Notes under the pieces: model-generated | The model's database searches: none | Told to the model about the DNA's origin: nothing | Seen by the model: only the letters and a program-made list of their open reading frames with translations | Translations under genes and position numbers: made by a program | Assembly: GCF_020169415.1 (NCBI RefSeq) | Contig: NZ_JAIULG010000005.1 | Location: 62,001 to 126,000 of the forward strand | Length of the DNA stretch: 64,000 nt | Source of the DNA: Tsukamurella sp. M9C | GTDB taxonomy: Bacteria > Actinomycetota > Actinomycetes > Mycobacteriales > Mycobacteriaceae | Direction: 5' to 3' | Shown: one piece after another, positions 51,432 to 59,288 of the stretch | Numbering within the stretch: position 1 is the stretch's first letter | How the letters are laid out: every line of letters begins with the position of its first letter

Positions 51432-51804
51432 CGCCGTTCCGCTGACGCGACGATCGGGGCGCGACACCACCGCGGTGGCGGATGCTGCACCCGGACGGTC
51501 GGGTCCAGCGGCTCGGGTCGGCAGAGGCGAGGTGGACCTGCCGCAGCGTGTCGCGGAGGGTGACGGCAGCGGTACGCAGAGCATCGAGGTCGCCGCTCAT
51601 GTGCCTCGTGAACCCGAGCAGAAGCTGGTCCATGTCGGCGTCGCTGCTCGTGGCCGAGATCGTCATCGCCGGGGTGATGGCGCTGGGTTGCGGCGCGTCC
51701 ACCCGACCCAACGCAGAGGGTCGTCGGCGCTACCACCGCGGGCGATCCGCGTGGGGCGTGGCGCAGTCAACGACTCCCACGGCTACGAGTCCAAGTAGGC
51801 AGAT
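51432..51804. other. Gap after the integrase with no confident gene
   Basis: No convincing gene is seen. A minus-strand frame (51415-51711) contains a protein-like stretch, MDQLLLGFTRHMSGDLDALR and on to about QVHLASADPSRW, but its C-terminal third looks non-coding. It may be a remnant of a small helical protein gene. Confidence 0.4.
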
Positions 51805-52014
51805 GTGGTGATCACTAACGCCAACCACGCATTCAATTCGCTGAACCCTGAGAAGGCGGAGGACTTCTTCGTCGAGGGAGTATCAGCGGTCTGCAAGGTC
51901 AAGGCGAACCTCCGGCTATCAAACCTAGAGTCCGCCGTCGAAGCCGGCGCCGCGTTCAAGGCGCTCTGCCCTGTGCACAACCCGGAGGAAACGATTCTCG
52001 GCCACGAGGCCTAG
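51805..52014 (+). CDS. Small hypothetical protein
   Basis: 69-residue acidic protein from GTG 51805, beginning VVITNANHAFNSLNPEKAEDF and containing LRLSNLESAVEAGAAFKALC. An in-frame TAG lies just upstream. Nothing is recognised. The composition looks coding, but no strong ribosome site is visible. Confidence 0.4.
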   Translation: MVITNANHAFNSLNPEKAEDFFVEGVSAVCKVKANLRLSNLESAVEAGAAFKALCPVHNPEETILGHEA

Positions 52015-52227
52015 ACGCGTCACACCAATGCGCTGCCGCCGTCCGGCGTTGTTGCGTTCGACACGAACATCGCGGAGATGACGCTGCTCGCGCGGCCGGC
52101 CGATGGAGCCGATGTCGAGCAGGCAAACCCCGAGTCCACACCGCAGCCGCCGGTCGACGCCGTGTGAATGACTCGAATCCTGGGCAGGTATGTCCTCTGG
52201 AGGGTCTGTTTGGTCGACAACCCCATG

Positions 52228-52531
52228 TTCCGCGTGAGGTCCGGGGGCGAAGGCTGCCGCCGAGCGGATGCATGCTGACGGGCTATGTCCAGCGTCACTT
52301 GTTCGGCGGGCGGTGGGACATCGCCGCGAGCAACTCTGTGCGCCTGATAGGTCCGGGCGATCACGCGGCGTGGTCTGCCTGGGCGTCGCGTGCAGCGACT
52401 CCGCGATCGTGAGCGAAGCGGAGAAGGCGCGCATCCGTGTGGCGATCCAGCGGCGCGAACTCGAAGCCGGGATTGAGCGGATGAACGAGGAGGGCGAGTG
52501 GCGGAGGTTGCCCGGGATTGAGCGCCTATGA
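52228..52531 (+). pseudogene. Decayed partial copy of the gene at 63.2-63.96 kb
   Basis: One frame reads GYVQRHLFGGRWDIAASNS then VRLIGPGD, matching GDVQRHLYGGHWDTVAGNS and IRLVGPGD near the end of the 63.2-63.96 kb gene. After GPGD about 46 extra bases intervene, and the match resumes in another frame as VSEAEKARIRVAIQRRELE and ERMNEE (the other gene has EERARISEAIRRGELE and ERMNEE). The N-terminal part is missing. It is a truncated, frameshifted paralogue, which shows duplication within the island. Confidence 0.8.
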
Positions 52532-52740
52532 ATGGAGCCCACTTCTGAGCCCCACCGTCCTCGGCATAGCGATGTGTGCTACTGTGAAATTGGTTGACTT
52601 TCTTGGTGATACGCTCGCGAGAACTTCACGCGGCAGGTAATCACCGAAATCCTGTATGTCAGTACTTCAACTTCGTAGAACTCCGCAGGCCCAGACGCGA
52701 AATCGTTCGCCCTGCCAATTCACTTTCTCAGGAGATCTCC
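52532..52740. promoter_or_regulatory. Long leader/promoter region of the cold-shock gene
   Basis: No gene is seen. The 200 bp before the cold-shock ATG are A/T-rich for this genome and contain TTGACT (52594-52599). A long 5' untranslated leader is usual for cold-shock mRNAs. A CAGGAGATCTCC stretch with a good ribosome site lies immediately before the ATG. Confidence 0.5.
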
Positions 52741-52950
52741 ATGGCTCAAGGTACCGTCAAATGGTTCAACAGCGAGAAGGGATTCGGCTTCATCACCCCC
52801 GACGACGGTGGCAAGGATCTGTTCGTCCACTTCACGGGCATCGTGGCCAACGGCGGCTTCCGCAACCTCGAGGAGAACAACCGCGTCTCCTACGACGCGG
52901 AGGCGGGCGACCGAGGGCCGCAGGCGGTCGCGGTCCAGGTCCTGCCGTGA
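52741..52950 (+). CDS. Cold-shock protein (CspA family)
   Basis: 69-residue single-domain nucleic-acid chaperone. [20 protein letters not shown] contains RNP1 (KGFGFI) and DLFVHFTGI contains RNP2. The usual HISAI-type end of RNP2 reads HFTGI here. The tail AVAVQVLP is normal. Finding it on a genomic island is unusual. The stop overlaps a GTG that starts a 37-residue ORF. Confidence 0.93.
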   Translation: MAQGTVKWFNSEKGFGFITPDDGGKDLFVHFTGIVANGGFRNLEENNRVSYDAEAGDRGPQAVAVQVLP

Positions 52951-53060
52951 CCGATTGCGGCGCTGATAGCGATGAGCCCTCCACCTGGTGGGGCAAGGTG
53001 CGACGCTCCGTAGACGACTTCTTCCTCCGCGGTGAGCAGGGAACGAAGCTCTACCCCTAA
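52947..53060 (+). CDS. 37-residue ORF coupled to the cold-shock gene
   Basis: Starts at GTG 52947 inside the cold-shock stop (GTGA) and ends 25 bp before a strong terminator, so it lies within the same transcript. The sequence includes [20 protein letters not shown], which would form an amphipathic helix. No relative is recalled. Coupling and position before the terminator argue for a real microprotein. Confidence 0.5.
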   Translation: MTDCGADSDEPSTWWGKVRRSVDDFFLRGEQGTKLYP

Positions 53061-53084
53061 CGGCTGATCTTCGGCCTACCGGGG

Positions 53085-53116
53085 AACTGGCCTCCGCCTA
53101 TCGGCGGGGGCCAGTT
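53085..53116 (+). terminator. Strong terminator of the cold-shock operon
   Basis: AACTGGCCTCCGCC pairs with GGCGGGGGCCAGTT (one T-G wobble) in a 14-bp stem with a TATC loop, followed by TTTCGTCT. It ends the cold-shock/37-residue transcription unit. Confidence 0.88.
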
Positions 53117-53151
53117 TCGTCTGCGACGGCCCATCAGCTCATGACGCGGGG

Positions 53152-53580
53152 TCACTCTGCCCTCGGCGCGGCGTGGCTGCCGACACCGTGGGCTGCCGGT
53201 GGAACAACGGTGAGCGGAACCATGTGCCCGCCGTCCACGTACACGTGCATCTCCTCACGCGGCTGACCATCCCCCGGGTCGCCGAGCAGGAGGCCACTAC
53301 TGAGTCTCATCGTCCGAAGGCGCTCGATGGTCTCGTGGTTCCATGCGAATGTGATTCGCTCGACGCGCTGTCCGAGTGCCAACCCGCAGCTGTATGCGAG
53401 ATCGTGGATCTCAGCGGCGTAGTCGGTCGAGCGGGGCCACCATAGGCCCGCTCTTAGCTCGTCGTCGAGGTCCAGGCGCACGCGCTCGGTGCCGGTGTCC
53501 AACCGATGCTTCGCGTGAGGAGAGTTCAACGCCGGTGTGAGCGTCGACTGTCGGTGGGATCCGATGGGCATTGACGACAC
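53152..53580 (-). CDS. DUF5994-like protein (copy 1)
   Basis: 142-residue protein with the GLWWPRSTDYAAEIHDLAY motif, the signature of the mycobacterial DUF5994 family, followed by VERITFAWNHE and RLSSGLLLGDPG. It is soluble, with no signal peptide. Function unknown. It is the nearest of three related proteins in 1.8 kb on the same strand. Confidence 0.75.
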   Translation of the reverse strand: MSSMPIGSHRQSTLTPALNSPHAKHRLDTGTERVRLDLDDELRAGLWWPRSTDYAAEIHDLAYSCGLALGQRVERITFAWNHETIERLRTMRLSSGLLLGDPGDGQPREEMHVYVDGGHMVPLTVVPPAAHGVGSHAAPRAE

Positions 53581-53619
53581 CGCTTCATCTTCTAGTGAGG
53601 TGTAATGAAGTAGGCGCGC

Positions 53620-54051
53620 TCAAGCGGGGAGGTGACGCGCGGCGATCTCTTCTGCTGCTGATGTCGAGGCGTCGGGAGCGATGAGTGCGTAGATCACCGC
53701 GACCCGGGGGCCGGTGAATACCACTAGGCCCGCGGTGACGAGGTGACGGGTCTCGATGACGGTGCCGTCACGTGCTGGAAGCTGTCGGACTCGGGTGGTC
53801 CAGTCCGCGGGGCAGAAGTGGATGCACTCTAGGGTCTGCAGTTTCAAGCCGACGGATGGGAGCACGGTGGGGAGCTCTGTCTGGAGGTCACGGCTGCGGG
53901 GCCACCACACCCCGTCGATCCCGCGGGCGAGCGAGGAGCGGGGCGGCAGCAGCACTCGGCCCGGTATCGGCGTCGGGACTCCGTCCCGAGCTGGCCCTCG
54001 ATCGAGGAGCCGTCGCAGAGCCTCGGGCCCGGGGTGAGCGCGTGAACTCAC
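53620..54051 (-). CDS. DUF5994-like protein (copy 2)
   Basis: 143-residue protein with GIDGVWWPRSRDLQTELPTV, then LECIHFCPADWTTRVRQLP and a hydrophobic GLVVFTGPRVAVIYALIAP segment. It shares the GVWWPRSR core with copy 3. GTG 54051 overlaps the stop of the preceding gene (GTGA), so it is the last gene of a three-gene operon. Confidence 0.78.
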   Translation of the reverse strand: MSSRAHPGPEALRRLLDRGPARDGVPTPIPGRVLLPPRSSLARGIDGVWWPRSRDLQTELPTVLPSVGLKLQTLECIHFCPADWTTRVRQLPARDGTVIETRHLVTAGLVVFTGPRVAVIYALIAPDASTSAAEEIAARHLPA

Positions 54052-54356
54052 TCGGTGCCCGCGTCCGTGGCGATGACGGTCCGCGCGTCGTCCCGCGCGG
54101 TGGTCAGGGCAGCGATGACGCTGTCGAGCACCGCCACTGGGATCCCGATTCGGCGCGGTGACTTCTGGTCGGTGACCAGTAGCTCGACGTCAGCGGCAGA
54201 GATCTCGCCAGCACTGTTGTTGAGGGTCTTGATCGTGGTCTCGATGGTGACCTGCCGATGCGTGAGCGTGCGGGCGGACCACCACCGTTCGACGGAGCCG
54301 TCGAGATTGCGGTACGTCGTGATGGGATCCACGGACATGCGCAGTGGGGCGTTCAT
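54048..54356 (-). CDS. Hypothetical protein between two DUF5994 genes
   Basis: 102-residue protein, start MNAPLRMSVDPITTYRNLDG, with VERWWSARTLTHRQVTIET and an acidic C-terminus. It overlaps both neighbours by 4 bp, so the three are translated together. Not recognised; the repeated occurrence with DUF5994 genes suggests a joint function. Confidence 0.65.
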   Translation of the reverse strand: MNAPLRMSVDPITTYRNLDGSVERWWSARTLTHRQVTIETTIKTLNNSAGEISAADVELLVTDQKSPRRIGIPVAVLDSVIAALTTARDDARTVIATDAGTE

Positions 54357-54889
54357 GGCGTCACCTCAGCAGGGCGCAGGGCGGTTCGGGAAGGCGATGG
54401 GGCGTGACCGCCCTCGTCGTCCCACACGCGTTCAGCGACCCGACGTTGATGAATCCTGGCAGTGGTGTCGGCGGCTTCCTCGTTGAGTGCGTGCGCGGAT
54501 TGGGTCACCGCGCCGGTCATCGCGAGCATGGATGCCAGCTCCGCGACCTCGCGTTCGGTGCCGGGTGGGATCAGAGCGCATACCAATGACGTTCGGATGC
54601 CGACGAACCGAACGGTGTCGAGTTCCTGGGTGGCGTAGCCGTCTAGCCGAACGACGTCGCCGTCGATCGATACCTTGCGAGGGATCGAGTCCCAGTTCGA
54701 GTAGCGGTAGCACACCCTCTCGAGATGGCAGACCCGATCGCGGAGGAGCGGATAGACCTGCAGCAGCTCGTCGCGCAGGTTGCGTGACCGCGGCCACCAG
54801 ACGCCGTCGACCACACCGACGATCGATCCGAGCGGTTTCAGTTCGAACCGCGCCGATTCGAGGGGCAATAGGTGAAGTGGATGCGTCAT
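54353..54889 (-). CDS. DUF5994-like protein (copy 3)
   Basis: 178-residue protein and first gene of the operon. It contains GVVDGVWWPRSRNLRDELLQ, YRYSNWDSIPRKV, and the shared VRFVGIRTSLVCALIPPGTE segment, with a longer charged C-terminal tail than copy 2. ATG 54889 is preferred to an upstream ATG at 55003, which would cross the promoter region. Confidence 0.78.
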   Translation of the reverse strand: MTHPLHLLPLESARFELKPLGSIVGVVDGVWWPRSRNLRDELLQVYPLLRDRVCHLERVCYRYSNWDSIPRKVSIDGDVVRLDGYATQELDTVRFVGIRTSLVCALIPPGTEREVAELASMLAMTGAVTQSAHALNEEAADTTARIHQRRVAERVWDDEGGHAPSPSRTALRPAEVTP

Positions 54890-55017
54890 GAGGACGCTCC
54901 GATCCGGAACAGAATTCCGCTGAGCAAGTCGAGAGCACCAAGGGAATCCCGGTGGGAAATCAACTCCTCTTAAGCGTACGCCTGTGATCGACATGTCGGG
55001 CACCGGCGAGTCTTATC

Positions 55018-55032
55018 GTTCGTCCGACGAAC
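55018..55032. promoter_or_regulatory. Palindrome between the DUF309 and DUF5994 genes
   Basis: GTTCGT-CCG-ACGAAC is a perfect 15-bp inverted repeat, five bases after the DUF309 stop and about 130 bp upstream of the DUF5994 operon. It could be an operator. It is not a standard SOS box, because the half-sites are in the opposite orientation. Confidence 0.5.
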
Positions 55033-55037
55033 AGGAT

Positions 55038-55571
55038 TCAGTGCCCGTTGGAGCGCGGTTCGCCGGTTGCCTCTCCGGCTTGTGCGTGAGTGAGGCGAGG
55101 GACTAGCCGACCTGGCGTCGGCTCCACCTCGCGCCGCAGCAGATCCATGAGCTCCTCGGCGTATCGGACAAGGCCGGTCGAGTCGATGCGGTGAGGGGCG
55201 GCGCTGCGGCTGTGCCCGATCCGAACTGCCGCACGTTCGAGCAAGACGATCGCTCCCTTCGGATTACGCCGCTGTACATGGGTGATGCCGACCGCGAGTT
55301 GCGCGAGCCCTTGCCAGAGCTGGCTCTCCTCGCCTGGGCGGCTCTTCCACGCACTCTCGAGGACCTCGTGCGCGGTGAAGGCGTACCCGCGGTTCAGCAA
55401 GTCTTGCGCCCAGGACAACGCAACCTCCGGCGGAAGGTCCAAGTCGTCGGGTACACGGTCGATCCCGACGCGCCCGATGGGGAGAGGGCGACCGAGACGA
55501 TCGCGTGGGCGGGCATTTCGTGCCCGTCCATCGGAGTCGCGATCGCGCTCCCGACCGCCTGAACTACTCAC
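55038..55571 (-). CDS. DUF309-domain protein
   Basis: 177-residue protein with an arginine-rich, disordered N-terminus (about 35 residues) and then the DUF309 core: LLNRGYAFTAHEVLESAWKS and LWQGLAQLAVGITHVQRRN. The family is a small helical fold of unknown function. It is divergent from the five-gene unit starting at 55744, with a GGCTA-GGGA-TAGCC repeat (55674-55687) in between. Confidence 0.82.
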   Translation of the reverse strand: MSSSGGRERDRDSDGRARNARPRDRLGRPLPIGRVGIDRVPDDLDLPPEVALSWAQDLLNRGYAFTAHEVLESAWKSRPGEESQLWQGLAQLAVGITHVQRRNPKGAIVLLERAAVRIGHSRSAAPHRIDSTGLVRYAEELMDLLRREVEPTPGRLVPRLTHAQAGEATGEPRSNGH

Positions 55572-55743
55572 GGACTCTATCGTGCCGCAAGACAGCGGAG
55601 CTCGTCGACAGCGTGCATCGCGCCTGTGTGGTCTCGGTCTCGCAGGACCTCTCTTGGCTGTGGCGAGGGCGTAGGCTAGGGATAGCCGGATCCATATCTG
55701 ACAGGTTTCTGTTCAGCGTCTCCGGTGAGACGACGACCACCGT

Positions 55744-56211
55744 ATGGTCAGTCAGGTGGCCGAGATGCCCACTACTCGCAGTACTCCCCACTCCCACGCA
55801 CTTGAAGAGCTTCCACGAAGCCGCCTCTACGGGCATATGCGTGACTATCTTCGCTCCCGGCCCGGGCATACCGCTTCTGCAGAGAGCATCGTCGCCGGCA
55901 TCCAGGAGCAAGACGCACGGTTCGTGCTCGGAGACCTCCTCGCCGAGTGGGACCTACTCTTCTACCCAGCCGCCGACGACGAGCAACCAGGCGTGCGCGG
56001 CGACGTCCTCGCACGGCGCACGGTGAGGCGTGCACGTCACTCGCGGACCGAGGTCGTCGACAGTGACACACACCCGGTGATCCTGCTGGCGACGGATGTT
56101 CCGCGCAGCGAGATCAGCGCGATCTGGCGGAAGGTCCTGCACTCGGTCGAATCCGGCGGGACCCTGTCCGACGTCCTCGTCGAAGCCGACAAGCCGCACC
56201 GAATCCCATGA
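55744..56211 (+). CDS. Hypothetical protein, first gene of the desaturase unit
   Basis: 155-residue soluble protein; MPTTRSTP at 55765 is an alternative start. It contains SRLYGHMRDYLRSRPGHTA and a DTHPVILLATDVPRSEISAI segment. No family is recognised. It overlaps the next gene by ATGA. Confidence 0.6.
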   Translation: MVSQVAEMPTTRSTPHSHALEELPRSRLYGHMRDYLRSRPGHTASAESIVAGIQEQDARFVLGDLLAEWDLLFYPAADDEQPGVRGDVLARRTVRRARHSRTEVVDSDTHPVILLATDVPRSEISAIWRKVLHSVESGGTLSDVLVEADKPHRIP

Positions 56212-56483
56212 CGTACCGCGCCGACCTGCCACCAGTGACAAGGAAATTCAACACTCAGATCGCCAGCGCGCTCGACCTTGACAACTTCGACCCTGCCACC
56301 GCGTCAGCGATCAGAACGCTGAGCACCCTGTTCCTCAACGCCTTAGCCGAACTCGAGAACGACCTGATCATCAACACTCGTTCCCGGCACGCAGACTCGT
56401 CTCTACGGTGGCACCCGAGCCCCTGGGAATCAAGCCCGGCTAGCCCTCCCAGCCGTCGAGCAGGCGAGGACCTTCTCGACTAA
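56208..56483 (+). CDS. Hypothetical protein
   Basis: 91-residue protein, MTYRADLPPVTRKFN at the start and a helical stretch IRTLSTLFLNALAELENDL, then a low-complexity Ser/Pro/Arg tail. It is coupled to the upstream gene and lies 115 bp before the desaturase. Not recognised. Confidence 0.5.
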   Translation: MTYRADLPPVTRKFNTQIASALDLDNFDPATASAIRTLSTLFLNALAELENDLIINTRSRHADSSLRWHPSPWESSPASPPSRRAGEDLLD

Positions 56484-56598
56484 GGCGAAATCACGCAAGG
56501 CCCTGATCCGGCCCAGGCCAGGTGCCGGGAGCCGTTGCGCGAACCGATGCTACGACGTGGGCGACCGCTCGTGGCAAGGAAATGTCTGGGAGCAACAG

Positions 56599-57717
56599 AT
56601 GACGCAGATGAGCACACAACTTCGACCGAGAGCATCCCGCGACCTGTTTGGTTTGCAGGCCGACGATGTCGAACGCCTCGGCGCTGAACTCGACAACCTG
56701 CACCGAGCATTGGCCCACTCACTAGGTACCCGAGACGCTACCTACATCCGCCGAGCGATCGCCGCGCAGCGAGCGCTCGACGTTATCGCGCGGATCACAA
56801 TCGGTATGACGCGGACACGAGTCGGGTGGCTACTCGGCACCGCCGGGCTCGCGCTGGCCAAGATCATCGAGAACATGGAGATCGGCCACAACGTGATGCA
56901 TGGGCAATGGGACTGGATGAACGATCCGGAAATCCACTCCACAACGTGGGAATGGGACATGGTGTCGGTGTCGCAGCACTGGCGTCACTCACACAACTAC
57001 CTGCATCACGTCAACACCAACATCGCAGGCGTCGACGACGACCTCGGATTCGGCGTGATGCACGTAACCACTGACCGTCCCTGGCGGCCACTCGACCTTG
57101 CCCAGCCGGCCCGCGCCGCACTGCTAGCGGTGCTCTTCGAATGGGGCATCGCACTGCAGGGCTACTACGCAGCACGCGACAGCGCCCCCACCCCAGAACT
57201 CAGAGCAGAGGCCAAACGGAAACTACTCCGCAAGATCCGCAACCAGTGCACGAAAGACTACCTCTGGTACCCGCTTCTGAGCACGACACGGTGGCGACGC
57301 ACGCTCACCGCCAACGCCACCGCCAACGTCCTTCGGAACATCTGGGCCTACATCGTGATCATGTGCGGTCACATCCCCAGCGACGCCGCCCGCTTCACCG
57401 CATCAGCAGCCCGCAGCGAGACGCGCGGCGAATGGTACGCACGGCAGATGGCAGGGTCCAGCGACTTTCGAGCAGGCCCCATCCTCGGGTTCCTCACCGG
57501 GCACCTCAGCCACCAAATCGAACATCACCTCTTCCCAACGTTGCCCAGTAGCCGGCTCGACGAAGCGAAGAAGGCCATCGAACAGATCTGCAACAACCAC
57601 AGCGTCCCACTACCGACCAGTTCGTTCCTGCACCAGGTCGTCGACTCCCATCGCCCTGTCATCGCACTGGCCCGACCACCCCGCAGCACCTTCTTCAAAG
57701 GACGAGACCATGAGTGA
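56599..57717 (+). CDS. DesA3-like membrane fatty-acid desaturase
   Basis: 372-residue di-iron acyl-CoA desaturase. The three His boxes are GHNVMHGQ (His97-His101), HSHNYLHH (His132, His136, His137) and HQIEHHLFP near residue 300. The segment IIENMEIGHNVMHGQWDWM and the region around it closely follow mycobacterial DesA3 (Rv3229c). It would introduce a cis double bond into acyl-CoA at the membrane. ATG 56599 has GGGAG six bases upstream and is preferred to 56557. The C-terminus is shorter than DesA3, and no adjacent reductase gene is present. It overlaps the next small gene by 8 bp. Confidence 0.9.
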   Translation: MTQMSTQLRPRASRDLFGLQADDVERLGAELDNLHRALAHSLGTRDATYIRRAIAAQRALDVIARITIGMTRTRVGWLLGTAGLALAKIIENMEIGHNVMHGQWDWMNDPEIHSTTWEWDMVSVSQHWRHSHNYLHHVNTNIAGVDDDLGFGVMHVTTDRPWRPLDLAQPARAALLAVLFEWGIALQGYYAARDSAPTPELRAEAKRKLLRKIRNQCTKDYLWYPLLSTTRWRRTLTANATANVLRNIWAYIVIMCGHIPSDAARFTASAARSETRGEWYARQMAGSSDFRAGPILGFLTGHLSHQIEHHLFPTLPSSRLDEAKKAIEQICNNHSVPLPTSSFLHQVVDSHRPVIALARPPRSTFFKGRDHE

Positions 57718-57838
57718 TAAGTCGCCCCGGCAACACATGTCCAAGACCTCCGACAAGTCGATCAAGCAGAAACGCGCCGACAAGCGTGCGAAAGCAGACC
57801 GTGCGTTCAGTGACCACGCGGAACTGAAGCGGAAGTGA
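57710..57838 (+). CDS. 42-residue highly basic protein
   Basis: ATG 57710 lies inside the end of the desaturase gene, and the stop overlaps the start of the next gene. The sequence is MSDKSPRQHMSKTSDKSIKQ and then KRADKRAKADRA..., over 30 percent Lys plus Arg with no hydrophobic segment. Overlap at both ends makes translation very likely. Nothing similar is recalled; it could bind nucleic acid or acidic lipid. Confidence 0.65.
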   Translation: MSDKSPRQHMSKTSDKSIKQKRADKRAKADRAFSDHAELKRK

Positions 57839-58980
57839 CAGCTGTTCGTGCATCCTCGACCTTGGGTATCGTCGGCACGTCGGCGAAGGAGAGCGAGTAC
57901 CGCTTGCCCGTCCACCCCGCCCATCTGGCCCGAATCGCACCCGAGATACGCGCCCGCACCACACTCGAGCGTGGCTACGGCGAACGCTTCGGCTTCTCCG
58001 ACGCATACCTCGAGCCGATCGTCGGAGGGTTCAGCGACCGTCAGACACTGATCGCTGAATCCGACGTAGTAATACTCCCGAAGCCCCAGCACAGCGACGT
58101 CGCAACCCTCCACGAAGGCGCGACTCTTTGGGGCTGGCCCCACTGCGTGCAAGATCCAGTCATCACGCAGCTCGCCATCGACCGCAGCCTCACGCTCATC
58201 GCGTTCGAAGCCATGAACCACTGGGCACTCGACGGCAGCATGGGCGTGCACGTCTTCCACAAGAACAACGAGCTCGCTGGCTACTGCTCCGTACTGCACG
58301 CCTTGCAACTGACGGGATCCACCGGCGACTACGGCCGGCGCCTCACCGCCGTCGTGATCGGGTTCGGGGCGACAGCGCGGGGCGCGGTGACCGCGCTCAA
58401 CGCCCACGGCGTGCACGACGTACACGTGCTCACAAACCGCTCAGTTGCCGCCGTCGGATCTCCCATCCACTCAGTTCAGATCACACAGTTTGACCACGAC
58501 GACCAGACTCCCCACCTAAGCCATGTAATAACCGATCGTGGCCGAATTCCACTCGCCCCGTTCCTCGCCGAGCGCGACATCATCGTCAACTGCACCCTCC
58601 AGGACGCAAACCACCCCCTCGTGTACCTGAACGAATCTGACCTCAGCGCCTTTCAACCAGGCACCCTCATCGTTGACGTCTCTTGCGACCTCGCCATGGG
58701 ATTTAGCTGGGCTCGTCCGACGAGCTTCGAATCGCCGATGTTTGAGGTAGGCGACCGCATCGCGTACTACGCGGTCGACCACAGCCCGTCATACCTCTGG
58801 AAGTCCGCAACGTGGGAGAACAGCGAAGCTCTCCTCCCCTTCATAGACACGGTCATGGCGGGCCCAGCCACCTACGAAAGCCACGAAACAATCCGCCGCG
58901 CTATCGAGATCCGCAACGGAAACATCGTGAACCCGAGCATTCTGTCGTTCCAAGGTCGCACTGCTACGTACCCGCACTGA
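57835..58980 (+). CDS. Alanine dehydrogenase/PNT-fold enzyme, N5-(carboxyethyl)ornithine synthase-like
   Basis: 381-residue protein. The N-terminal half has EYRLPVHPAHLARI, GYGERFGFSDAY, VVILPKPQHSDVA and LWGWPHCVQDP, as in N5-(carboxyethyl)ornithine synthase (an opine dehydrogenase that joins pyruvate to the ornithine side chain). The NAD site is VVIGFGATARGAVTAL. GTG 57835 overlaps the stop of the basic mini-gene. Its genomic link to a desaturase is not known to me. The reaction is inferred from family resemblance. Confidence 0.75.
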   Translation: MTAVRASSTLGIVGTSAKESEYRLPVHPAHLARIAPEIRARTTLERGYGERFGFSDAYLEPIVGGFSDRQTLIAESDVVILPKPQHSDVATLHEGATLWGWPHCVQDPVITQLAIDRSLTLIAFEAMNHWALDGSMGVHVFHKNNELAGYCSVLHALQLTGSTGDYGRRLTAVVIGFGATARGAVTALNAHGVHDVHVLTNRSVAAVGSPIHSVQITQFDHDDQTPHLSHVITDRGRIPLAPFLAERDIIVNCTLQDANHPLVYLNESDLSAFQPGTLIVDVSCDLAMGFSWARPTSFESPMFEVGDRIAYYAVDHSPSYLWKSATWENSEALLPFIDTVMAGPATYESHETIRRAIEIRNGNIVNPSILSFQGRTATYPH

Positions 58981-59288
58981 AAGGACGAGTCTGCCAGGTG
59001 TACCGGAACAAGTCGCTACGAGCGTCTGCGAAGACGGCACGTGCGCCAGCAGCGCGACCTGACCTGTTCGGCCAACCGGGCGAGCTGACTTCGGCTCACC
59101 GCGAGCCGAAAACTCCCCGTCCTCGTAGCCCAGGATGTGCCGCGCCAACGCAACGACCGTTCTAATCCCAGCAATCTAGCACTTCAGGAAACCAAATCCA
59201 GCAGGTGATGGAGGTCGGCGGTGGTCGACCGCGACCACAGATCGGGCGACCTCGCCCAGCAAGCCCCAGGGGAAGGCGGTGATGGCGC
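58981..59288. other. 308-bp stretch without a confident gene
   Basis: A GTG-started frame at 58997 would give a 55-residue Arg/Pro-rich peptide (YRNKSLRASAKTARAP...), but no second sign of coding is seen. The rest is the convergent region before the frameshifted secreted protein. Confidence 0.3.

Noticed and set aside
51925-52542. Minus-strand frames over the decayed paralogue
   Set aside because: They are Ser/Arg-rich shadows; the plus strand carries clear homology to the 63 kb gene.
55018-55032. LexA/SOS box
   Set aside because: The actinobacterial SOS box has TCGAAC and GTTCGA half-sites around four bases; here the halves are GTTCGT and ACGAAC with a 3-bp spacer.
58789-59148. Minus-strand 119-residue frame
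   Set aside because: It runs antisense through the end of the opine-dehydrogenase-like gene and has no ribosome site or recognisable motif.
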